Shown here: piece by piece, positions 35,801 through 43,733 of the stretch | How the letters are laid out: each line of letters begins with the position of its first letter | Position numbering within the stretch: the first letter of the stretch is position 1 | Translations under genes and position numbers: made by a program | The notes under the pieces: model-generated | What the model saw: only the letters and a program-made list of their open reading frames with translations | What the model was told of the DNA's origin: nothing | The model's database searches: none | NCBI GenBank assembly: GCA_029964075.1 | Contig: CM057129.1 | Span: 13,755,430-13,819,429, forward strand | Length of the DNA: 64,000 nucleotides | Source of the DNA: Patiria pectinifera | Lineage: Eukaryota; Echinodermata; Asteroidea; Valvatida; Asterinidae | Reading direction: 5' to 3'

Positions 35801-38800
35801 CTCTGGTCCAAAGTAAAGTCAGGCGTGTATAAGAGCTGTTGGAAATGATTTATAGGTGAACAGTAAAGTAAACTATAGTTGGGACGGCTAAATTCAAATA
35901 TCGGAGTGGCCCAACTACAGTTGGGCCTTGTCCACATTACAGCTTGTGCCGTCCCAACTATAGATAAGCATCATCCATAGCTGGTTTCTCTGGTCCAAAG
36001 TAAAGTCAGGCGTGTATAAGAGCTGTTGGAAATGATTTATAGGTGTACAGTAAAGTAAACTATAGTTGGGACGGCTAAATTTAAATATTGGAGTGGCCCA
36101 ACTACAGTTGGGCCTTGTCCATATTGCAGCTTGTGCCATCCCAACTATAGATAAGCATCATCCATAGCTGGTTTCTCTGGTCCAAAGTAAAGTCAGGCGT
36201 GTATAAGAGCTGTAGGAAATGATTTATAGGTGTACAATAAAGTAAACTATAGTTGGGACGGCTAAATTCAAATATCGGAGTGGCCCAACTACAGTTGGGC
36301 CTTGTCCACATTACAGCTTGTGCCGTCCCAACTATAGATAAGCATCATCCATAGCTGGTTTCTCTGGTCCAAAGTAAAGTCAGGCGTGTATAAGAGCTGT
36401 TGGAAATGATTTATAGGTGTACAGTAAAGTAAACTATAGTTGGGACGGCTAAATTTAAATATTGGAGTGGCCCAACTACAGTTGGGCCTTGTCCATATTG
36501 CAGCTTGTGCCATCCCAACTATAGATGGGCATCATCCATAGATGGTTTCTCTGGTCCAAAGTAAAGTCAGGCATGTATAAGAGCTGTAGGAAATGATTTA
36601 TAGGTGAACAGTAAAGTAAACTATAGTTGGGACGGCTAAATTCAAATATCGGAGTGGCCCAACTACAGTTGGGCCTTGTCCATATTACAGCTTGTGCCAT
36701 CCCAACTATAGATAAGCATCATCCATAGCTGGTTTCTCTGGTCCAAAGTAAAGTCAGGCGTGTATAAGAGCTGTTGGAAATGATTTATAGGTGTACAATA
36801 AAGTAAACTATAGTTGGGACGGCTAAATTTAAATATCGGAGTGGCCCAACTACAGTTGGGCCTTGTCCATATTGCAGCTTGTGCCGTCCCAACTATAGAT
36901 AGGCATCATCCATAGATGGTTTCTCTGGTCCAAAGTAAAGTCAGGCGTGTATAAGAGCTGTTGGAAATGATTTATAGGTGTACAATAAAGTAAACTATAG
37001 TTGGGACGGCTAAATTCAAATATCGGAGTGGCCCAACTACAGTTGGGCCTTGTCCATATTACAGCTTGTGCTGTCCCAACTATAGATAGGCATCATCCAT
37101 AGATGGTTTCTCTGGTCCAAAGTAAAGTCAGGCGTGTATAAGAGCTGTTGGAAATGATTTATAGGTGAACAGTAAAGTAAACTATAGTTGGGACGGCTAA
37201 ATTCAAATATCGGAGTGGCCCAACTACAGTTGGGCCTTGTCCACATTACAGCTTGTGCCATCCCAACTATAGATAAGCATCATCCATAGCTGGTTTCTCT
37301 GGTCCAAAGTAAAGTCAGGCGTGTATAAGAGCTGTTGGAAATGATTTATAGGTGTACAATAAAGTAAACTATAGTTGGGACGGCTAAATTCAAATATCGG
37401 AGTGGCCCAACTACAGTTGGGCCTTGTCCATATTGCAGCTTGTGCCGTCCCAACTATAGATAAGCATCATCCATAGCTGGTTTCTCTGGTCCAAAGTAAA
37501 GTCAGGCATGTATAAGAGCTGTAGGAAATGATTTATAGGTGTACAGTAAAGTAAACTATAGTTGGGACGGCTACATTTAAATATCGGAGTGGCCCAACTA
37601 CAGTTGGGCCTTGTCCATATTGCAGCTTGTGCCATCCCAACTATAGATAGGCATCATCCATAGCTGGTTTCTCTGGTCCAAAGTAAAGTCAGGCGTGTAT
37701 AAGAGCTGTTGGAAATGATTTATAGGTGAACAGTAAAGTAAACTATAGTTGGGACGGCTAAATTCAAATATCGGAGTGGCCCAACTACAGTTGGGCCTTG
37801 TCCATATTGCAGCTTGTGCCATCCCAACTATAGATAAGCATCATCCATAGCTGGTTTCTCTGGTCCAAAGTAAAGTCAGGCGTGTATAAGAGCTGTTGGA
37901 AATGATTTATAGGTGAACAGTAAAGTAAACTATAGTTGGGACGGCTAAATTCAAATATTGGAGTGGCCCAACTACAGTTGGGCCTTGTCCAAATTACAGC
38001 TTGTGCCATCCCAACTATAGATAAGCATCATCCATAGCTGGTTTCTCTGGTCCAAAGTAAAGTCAGGCATGTATAAGAGCTGTAGAAAATGATTTATAGG
38101 TGTACAATAAAGTAAACTATAGTTGGGACGGCTAAATTCAAATATCGGAGTGGCCCAACTACAGTTGGGCCTTGTCCACATTACAGCTTGTGCCGTCCCA
38201 ACTATAGATGGGCATCATCCATAGCTGGTTGTTCTGCTACAAAGTAAAGTCAGGCGTGTATAAGAGCTGTAGCAAATGTTAAGTATTTTCAGGTATTAAT
38301 CACAGCTTTTGGGAAGCACTTAAAGTACCACAACATTGTAAATTTAGTAGATGGTAAGATGGGTCATGCCCTCAGACAGATGGGATTTTTTTTGAACAGG
38401 TATTAGTCTGGTCATGTCCCAAGTTCAGTTAAGGGTGCAAAGGTGTCACAGCTGAGCTCGCCTGTCTTTGGTGGCATAATTGTTCTTTCAAGAAATGCAG
38501 TAGTTGCCTATGATTTTGGAGTTTTCATTTGGAATTACAGGGTAACTGATTCATTCATTTTCTAGACTGTTATAGAGCAGTTGAGACGCGGACAGCGGAA
38601 GTCATGGCGAATGTGTCTCCAGGATCAAGCAGGCATCAACCAGCACCAACTGATGCTATCCAGACACAGCCCAAGTTTGCTCTTCCCACCAGATTTGGTA
38701 GGTTATAAAGACAACATTAGTAACAGTCACACAGTAAAGGATGAGGTAGCAACATACAGCTGCATCAGCTAAAAACCAGTCAGTCATAATACTTCCAATG

Positions 38801-41800
38801 GGAATAATGAAGATTTACACTGAAATCACAATGTTAGATAAGGGATCTTAACCCATTTTGTCACACAATGCAATTCAACAAAACCCATGTACATGTAGTA
38901 GTGTGTAATAGGAAGTAAGTTCTGCAATACATGAGTCTCATTATTTGTATGTTTTGTCATCCTTGCAGTATGTAGAGCTTGCAAAGGAGATCAGTTCTCA
39001 TCTGCACGGTGTGGACAAGAACCTTGTATTTGAAGTGTTCACCCCAGAGGTAACATAAATTCTGTAACTCAGCGAATCACGGAGAGCACGATATTCACAT
39101 TTCGTTGTTTAAAATCCATTCATAAATAACTAAGACAGTTTACGCATTCATATTGGTCTAGAGCCCGTCACGTGGCCGGTCTTAAACGGATGATAAAGAC
39201 ATGGCTAGCTGGTCTTAAACGCTTTTCCAGTGTCGCATAAAATTTGGACTTGTATGAAATGTGGTGCCTTTTAACGCTTCGCCTCGGGTAAATATCGCCC
39301 ATCCAGACTCAAACCCGTCTTAAACAGAGTGTTATAATACCTCCCAAACACACTTTTATTCCCTTAATAATTATACTGTAAACAGTGTGCAATGCATTAC
39401 TAGTATGCAAGAATGTCATGCATTGATTGTAAATAATATTTTGTTATTCATTGAAATGGGCTTAAAAGGTTAATTGACCTGTCCTAGTAGAATCGCGTTA
39501 AAATGGCATCAATGCAGCTTGTAAAATATTAGCCAATTACATGATATATAAACGGACGCATTCTCATATTTCAGGTCTTCATGGCAGTCATCCAGTATCA
39601 AGAGAAACAGAACAGACTGCAGGCTGAGGTAATGCTACTGGATCTGTCATCAGTACATCAGGGTCATGCTTCTTGCTAGTGCTGGAGACAGTTTTTGTCT
39701 GTTGTACACAAACATAATTAATTCTAGTTTCTATTTCTTTTGTTCGCTTAATAATTAGTATTGGGTGCTAAAATTACAGAAGCGGTCAGCTCTTGGGTGT
39801 TGCAACTGTAGCTATCGTAAGACAAGACTGAACACATTTGCAGCTGATAACTAACTCTGCAGCAAATTATCCTGCCAAAGTAAAACTATATTTAAACAAC
39901 TTTGCCAAATAATGCCTTAAAGAAGTACACTGGACCGTCCTTATGCTTTAATGAAATATACCGTTGTGAAAAAAGTGTTTCGTTCCATTGTTATGGCCTA
40001 ATAGATATGGAATGATTATATCTGCTTATATCAATGTTTTATGTAGGCAGACTTGTTTGTGTTGTGCAACATACAAAACCCAGAAAAAAATTAATTGAAT
40101 TTTTTTGGGGAGGGGTGCAGAATTACTATAACTATTACTATGAATTTAAGGTATTTATTATGGGAACTTTTTAAATAACAATTTTATACATGTATTGGAC
40201 AACCACAAAACGGATTACAGTAGTACAATTGCCAAAGATTACATTTCAATCAGGGAAACTAAACAAATGGAGCAGCTTTTTATATGTTTTTTAAAGTATA
40301 TTTCACATCTTGCCTCTTTGTCGCATCATTGATTCAAGCACTACTACATTTTCTATGCAGAGACATTCCAGTTTTCTGTTTGGCTGCATTTAGTTCACAT
40401 TACATACTTTCACATTTACCTTGCCTTCATATTTTATATTTGTAACCTATTGTATTTCTAGTAATGTATTTTATATTTCTTTTGTTGTTTTAGTTATAGG
40501 TATTTATTGCTCAAATTTTACAGAAGCAGTGTGTTGCAACTGTAGCTATCGTAAGACAAGACTGAACACATTTGCAGCTGATAACTAACCATATGGCAAC
40601 TTTTCCTACTGCCTAAGTAAAACTACATGTATATTTAAACAACTTTGCCAAATAATGCCTTAAAGAAGTACACTGGACCGTCCTTATGCTTTAACGAAAT
40701 ATACCGTTGGGAGAGAAGTGTTTCGTTCCATTGTTTTACCCTAATAGATATGGAATGAAGATAATCTCCTCATATCAATATTTTAAGTAGGCAGACTCGT
40801 TTGTGTTGTGCAACATAAAAAAAAAAGTGGATTTAATTATTTTTTGGGGGGGAGGGGGGTATTACTATAAATACATGTAGCACCTATAACTATAAAGTAA
40901 TTTAAAGGTATTTATTATAGGAACTTTTTAAATTACACTTTTATACATGTATTGGACAACCACAAAACGGGTTACAGTAGTACAATTGCCAAAGATTACA
41001 TTTCAATCAGGAAGCCAAAGAAATGGAGCAGCTTTTTATATGTATTTCAAGTATATTTCACATCTTGCCTCTTTGTCGCATCAGTGATTCAAGCACTACT
41101 ACATTTTCTATGCAGAGACATTCCAGTTTTCTGTTTGGCTGCATTTAGATCACATAACATACTTTCACATTTACCTTGCCTTCATATTTTATATTTGTAA
41201 CCTATTGTATTTTTAGAAATGTATTTTATATTTTGTTTGTTCATTTAATATTGAATATTTGGGTGTTGCAACTGTAGCTATCGTAAGACAAGACTGAACA
41301 CATTTGCAGCTGATTACTAACTCTACGGCAACTTTTTCTACTGCCAAAGTAAAACTATATTTAAACAACTTTGCCAAATAATGCCTTCAAGATGTACACT
41401 TGACTGTCCTTATGAATTTAATGAAATAGACCGGTGTGAATAAAAGGGTTCTTGTTTCAATGTTGTTGTTGCCATAAAAGAATCTGCTCATGAATGCTTA
41501 GTAACGCATATTTGTTTTTGCAAACCCAGAAAAAAAAAGGATTACTAATATTGTTTTTTTTTTGGGGGGGGGATTAATATAAAAACATCTAGCACCTTTT
41601 ACTCAGAAGTACTTTAAGGTTCAGAACAAAATGATGTTCACATCTTTCCACATTGTTGCTTGGACGACATGGTCATAGATTTCTTTTAATAGAAACTGTA
41701 TTTGTACTTATATTACTGTTAGCACAATTTATAATTTTTGTTATGTTTATATCATCCTCATTGTGCATCTTTTTATTTTGTTACTATTGTATTTTTGTTT

Positions 41801-42381
41801 TCTAGTTTTGTCAGTTTTATATTTGTTTGGGGGGGGGGGGGGGTTGCATAAATAACCAGAAATGTGTGAGCCTATATTGTGGCATTTAATATTTTGACAC
41901 ATTTGGAGTAGTGATTGTAATAAATGTATTTAAAAGTTGCACATTCATTTTGATTGTAGACCCGTAATGTCATTTTTATGTAAAAGTTTTGACAATTAAA
42001 ACTTACCATACTTTTTCTGGATTTTCAAGAATCTTGGATGCAGTGCCCCTTTAAAACAAACAGGGATCGACCGAAAAAGGCAACACATGGGATCTGTGGA
42101 TCACTTTTTAAACCCTATACATTTTGTAAGACAGCTAGTGTTGTAAGTGCAAAACACATTGTCACGAGTTGCAAGTCGTGACATCTACTTTGAGAGGCAG
42201 CATATAGAACAAAATACATGTACATTAAGTACAATCAAGGTGCACACAAACTAGGTAGACTATTTGTGTTATTAAATTGATTGTTTAATAAAAGTGACCA
42301 TTTGTTTTCAAAGGTGCTTTTGTTTTACAGATTATTCTTTCCAGTCATGTGAGAAGTGCTTACTACAAATTCCTTTACTGA
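17866..42381 (+). CDS. Multidomain Ginger-like transposase: HHCC, DDE, GPY/F, CXC, OTU, PHD; 15 exons, ~2032 aa
   Basis: Exons I assembled: 17866-18111, 22410-22517, 23264-23407, 23881-24017, 24743-25017, 25579-29441, 29999-30162, 31028-31217, 31887-32058, 32889-33309, 33760-33820, 38566-38697, 38969-39049, 39575-39628, 42331-42381. All junctions are GT-AG and all phases match, summing to 6,099 nt with a single stop. Domains: HHCC finger (H103, H109, C138, C141); DDE core with D168, D228 (in SDNGREF) and E268 (in QGCIERAN); ~990 aa of tandem repeats; GPY/F-like segment (~1388-1487); CXC cysteines (~1522-1560); OTU-like protease (C1672, H1832); PHD finger (~1857-1898); short C-terminal helices. 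The N-terminal 80 aa are unrecognised. No stop or frameshift was found. The last exon (17 codons) and the first exon are the least certain. Either an active transposon protein or a host-adopted gene. Confidence 0.8.
18312..18535 (+). repeat. GACTCGCCCCC minisatellite in transposase intron 1
   Basis: About ten imperfect 20-22-bp units of CCGACTCGCCCCCTGAC, ending in a C tract. It begins 200 bp after exon 1. No coding content; minus-strand Gly/Arg/Ser-rich ORFs across it are repeat artefacts. Confidence 0.85.
20550..20890 (+). repeat. Dispersed repeat R1, copy 1 (intron 1)
   Basis: Shares TACACAAACCT...GAAATAGAAATTGTG, ATGCACGATCAGCAAATGAG and ACTTGAGCGTTGCAGTATA with the copies at 21130-21600 and, inverted, 58840-59260. 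No transposase, no obvious tRNA head; unclassified. Confidence 0.75.
21130..21600 (+). repeat. Dispersed repeat R1, copy 2 (intron 1)
   Basis: The fullest copy: begins near ACTAGAGTGCTAACTAATGT, continues GGAGAATTAGAAATTGTGCA and GAAATGAGCGTGTTATTTTG, and ends near GCGTGCAAGAACGAGGAG. Tandem with copy 1, 240 bp apart. Confidence 0.75.
21700..22240 (+). repeat. Dispersed repeat R2, copy 1 (intron 1)
   Basis: Contains TAGCTCATGTCAAAGTTG, AAAATGTGATATCCCTATG, TTGGGGTGTAATTCTCAT and ATTTTGACCAAAATTGCCAA. A second copy lies at 32210-32700 in intron 9. Unclassified, non-coding. Confidence 0.7.
22410..25017 (+). other. Integrase-type zinc finger and DDE catalytic core of the transposase (exons 2-5)
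   Basis: Exon 2 supplies the two His (VHDNVVGHG), exon 3 the Cys (YCSLCLVCQ), exon 4 the first catalytic Asp (IDLVSMHHMPDRGFNYI), and exon 5 the second Asp and the Glu (WQSDNGREF; HPQSQGCIERANADVRRKL). Spacing D228 to E268 leaves 39 residues between them, slightly more than the 35 typical of retroviral integrases. All acidic residues needed for strand transfer are present. The pattern GRPRHPQSQG matches the KRBA2/Ginger branch rather than LTR-retrotransposon integrases. Confidence 0.88.
24090..24290. repeat. Small foldback in intron 4
   Basis: TTGATGGTGTAAATCGAG (about 24,105) reappears inverted as CTCGATTTACACCATAAAC (about 24,258), with CA-rich arms on the outside. It looks like a short hairpin repeat with no coding content. 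Confidence 0.5.
25152..25316 (+). mobile_element. Truncated GTGTTGTAGTA-type MITE with AGTACT repeats
   Basis: Begins CAGTGTTGTAGTACGAGTAC, close to the end of the hAT-like element at 5146, and holds repeated GTACTTGTACTC and AGTACTCATACTCG motifs. The opposite end is not evident. In intron 5, 135 bp after the exon 5 donor. Confidence 0.5.
25800..28770 (+). repeat. In-frame coding tandem repeat inside transposase exon 6
   Basis: About 990 residues of Thr/Ser/Pro/Asp/His/Arg-rich repeat. The first part (to ~26,600) uses ~42-aa units such as HHDDSSTSRDTRSHPPRSFA plus HHDSFTTIGPTRPHRPS. The middle (26,600-28,010) has about eleven 126-bp units pairing RDDPITTRATRSHSPISSAA with QPEDSTTADATRPHPPSPIA. 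The last (28,020-28,660) has about ten 63-bp units, RCDNPTTTRATIQHPPSSSA. Periods are multiples of 63 bp (21 codons), so expansions keep frame. The block sits between the integrase core and the GPY/F-like segment, probably a disordered linker. Confidence 0.9.
28830..29441 (+). other. GPY/F-like segment and CXC cysteine motif of the transposase
   Basis: After the repeats, a Lys/Arg-rich helix precedes LRVGDTITLAIPREDRKKT and VVVEAIGADRSMYRIRCAHG, which resembles the GPY/F (SH3-like) region that follows KRBA2-type integrases. Then CACSYGCFDKKCMCKRSGQH with CNTTCHKGRNC forms a cysteine-rich CXC/tesmin-like half motif (C-x-C-x4-C-x4-C-x-C-x6-C-x3-C-x5-C). CXC motifs bind zinc and DNA in the TSO1/MSL2 families. 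Exon ends at 29,441 in VLDL. Confidence 0.7.
31028..33309 (+). other. OTU-like cysteine protease and PHD finger of the transposase (exons 8-10)
   Basis: Exon 8 has DGSDNNCLYNAIS, the OTU nucleophile motif with Cys1672; exon 9 adds helices (NDVLAWMHTV); exon 10 has IQVLLLSRYVTRPVSVY and LNHFVPLL, matching the OTU core strand and the catalytic His (H1832). Directly after comes FGVCC...WICCSRCLQWYHDGCLGI...FNCGCH, a PHD-type C4HC3 zinc finger. OTU proteins remove ubiquitin or similar modifiers; PHD fingers usually read histone tails. Substrate is unknown here. Confidence 0.75.
32210..32700 (+). repeat. Dispersed repeat R2, copy 2 (intron 9)
   Basis: Matches 21700-22240: TAGCTCATGTCAAAGTTG, CACATTTCAGGGCCAAGAAA, GGTGGGGTTTAATTTCAT and CTTTGACCAAAATTGCCAA. 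It carries a ~70-bp inverted segment (CATAGGGATATCACATTTTG near 32,420 versus AAAATGTGATATCCCTATAC near 32,287), which may form a hairpin. Confidence 0.7.
33875..38276 (+). repeat. 187-bp satellite, ~23.5 units, with element-terminus palindromes
   Basis: Units repeat every 187 bp from TTGCAGCTTGTGCC (33,881) to TTACAGCTTGTGCC (38,181), highly similar, with two mixed subtypes (ATAGATAGGCATC/ATAGATAAGCATC; GTGTACAATAAAG/GTGAACAGTAAAG). Every unit holds CCGTCCCAACTATAG, its inverse CTATAGTTGGGACGG about 120 bp on, and GGCCCAACTACAGTTGGGCC. These match the CCCAACTATAGTTGGG palindromes in the element's termini. The array fills intron 11, starting 55 bp after exon 11 and ending 290 bp before exon 12. 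The 69-74-aa minus-strand ORFs in each unit are by-products of a period not divisible by three. Confidence 0.95.
39720..41850 (+). repeat. Three ~733-bp tandem copies in intron 14
   Basis: GTTGCAACTGTAGCTATCGT recurs at about 39,799, 40,533 and 41,265, each followed by GACTGAACACATTTGCAGCT and, later, TTGCCAAATAATGCCTT, a G-rich run and CATTTTCTATGCAGAGACAT (first two copies). The third copy is more diverged and shorter. No coding content. Confidence 0.85.
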
Positions 42382-43407
42382 GGCCACATTGAACATTCCC
42401 GTCTGCATCCTTTTTGAAACCACCTATGGATTGAAGTTTAACAAACGTACATGTAATTATTTTTGGGATTACAGGACAACAAACACAAGCCTTGAGATTG
42501 CTAAGAAGATTGCTAACATTCCCCCTCCCCCCCCCCCAAAAAAAACCCATCCCATTAAAAAAAAAATGTGACGTCTCAAAATGCGCAGCCACTACGTGTA
42601 ACACCATGCCGGGTTTTTTTTGGCCCAACAAAAACACAAAATAATGGTCCTTTTTAGCAGGCCCCAAACTAAACGCCATCAATTTGTTGACCCACTCTTG
42701 GGAGAAAAAAAAGACACCCCCCCCCCCCCTTGCATGCACTATCCATGTCAGAAACACATGGGGATTTTACAATACAGTTGCCAGCTGGCGGAAGGGGAGG
42801 AGGGGGAAAAGAAGAAATAATAATTCTTATAATAACATTAACACAAACCAAGACAGGTTGAGCATTTGCATCCAAATTGAAGAGAAAAGTATAATATTAA
42901 AGTTTTCAGGGGAGACCCCTTGGGTTGGAGAGGGTGCAAAAGAATGTGGTCAAACGTCAGTTGAATGTAAGTGCGTAGAAATAGAAGCGCGTAGATTTAG
43001 GCGGTCTGTAAGACGATTCATTTTTTCTCACCTCCGAACCATTTTTTCCATGCATAAAAGATGCATAATGCTTGTACGTTGTCCCTGTAAGTTTACAACC
43101 AATGTTTCAGTGCCCATGCTTTCAGAATATGGGAAACACGAAACAAACGCCCCCCCCCCCCCTCCCCCCGCAGCAGGCCCGGTTGTTATAGACGCGCGCG
43201 CCTATATTTTATAACGCGACGCCCTCCAGTTGATCATTCGCGATCGCATAACCATTCATAAGAAGGGCGGCCGGGCCGCGCCGCGCCGCGCCACGCCGCA
43301 CCGCGCCAACCAAGGATGCGCCGCGCCACACGTGCACAGGCCACACACGTACAACATGTACATATTAGGCCAGCGGGTGCAGGCGCTCTATGCAGCCATG
43401 CATCGAG
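42382..43407. other. 3' flank of the transposase gene inside the element
   Basis: Probable 3' UTR and spacer. It holds several C tracts (42,525; 42,718; 43,151) and a GC-rich stretch of CCGCGC repeats (43,268-43,310). No second gene is visible; ORFs here run through the C tracts and are not protein-like. Confidence 0.6.
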
Positions 43408-43561
43408 CCCCAACTATAGTTGGGACAGGCCCAACTATAGTTGGGCCAGCCCAACTATAGTTGGGCCAGCCCAACTGTCGTACTACAGTTAGGACTGTCC
43501 CAACTATAGTTGGGACAGGCCCAACTATTGTTGGGACCGATACGATAGTTGGGGCGTGACA
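43408..43561 (-). repeat. Right terminal inverted repeat with four palindromes
   Basis: Reverse complement begins TGTCACGCCCCAACTATCGT. The arm is longer than the left one: a 21-bp insertion follows the 54-bp tip and extra CCCAACTATAGTTGGG units lie at the inner side. GCGC follows at 43562-43565. Confidence 0.85.
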
Positions 43562-43733
43562 GCGCCACCTGGGAGCTTAGATCTCTCGAGTCATTTTTCT
43601 TCGTCGCGTCAGCCTTTCAACAATATAACCCTTATTGTGATTGGTTAAGGTTTAGGCTCGCGTGTATTCTCTAAACTCCAATAAAATTTGCCGTTGCTCA
43701 ATGGCTCAGCGCGTAGGGTCTGTTATGGTACAC

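Larger units (their letters stand above)
17538..43561 (+). mobile_element. 26-kb Ginger1-like DNA transposon, both ends present
   Basis: The two ends are inverted copies: TGTCACGCCCCAACTATCGT is identical at both, and 53 of the first 54 bases match. The tetranucleotide GCGC flanks both sides (17534-17537, 43562-43565), consistent with a 4-bp target duplication. Because GCGC is itself a palindrome, this evidence is weaker than a non-palindromic duplication would be. The element holds a single 15-exon gene with an integrase-like DDE transposase, a 187-bp satellite and several nested repeats. Ginger1 elements are known, from memory, for TGT...ACA ends, 4-bp duplications and integrase-like transposases with added domains. 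Most reported ones are far shorter than 26 kb; introns and repeats account for the size here. Confidence 0.85.

Noticed and set aside
33875..38276. Series of 69-74-aa minus-strand ORFs (MWTRPNCSWATPIF type)
   Set aside because: They recur at exactly 187 bp, the satellite period, and vary only with the satellite. They have no start context or splice logic and are by-products of the repeat.
33875..38276. CRISPR-like regular array
   Set aside because: Units are contiguous 187-bp copies with no unique spacers, and the genome is animal.
42332..42757. 141-aa minus-strand ORF with poly-Gly
   Set aside because: It passes through C tracts and through the last transposase exon; composition is low-complexity.
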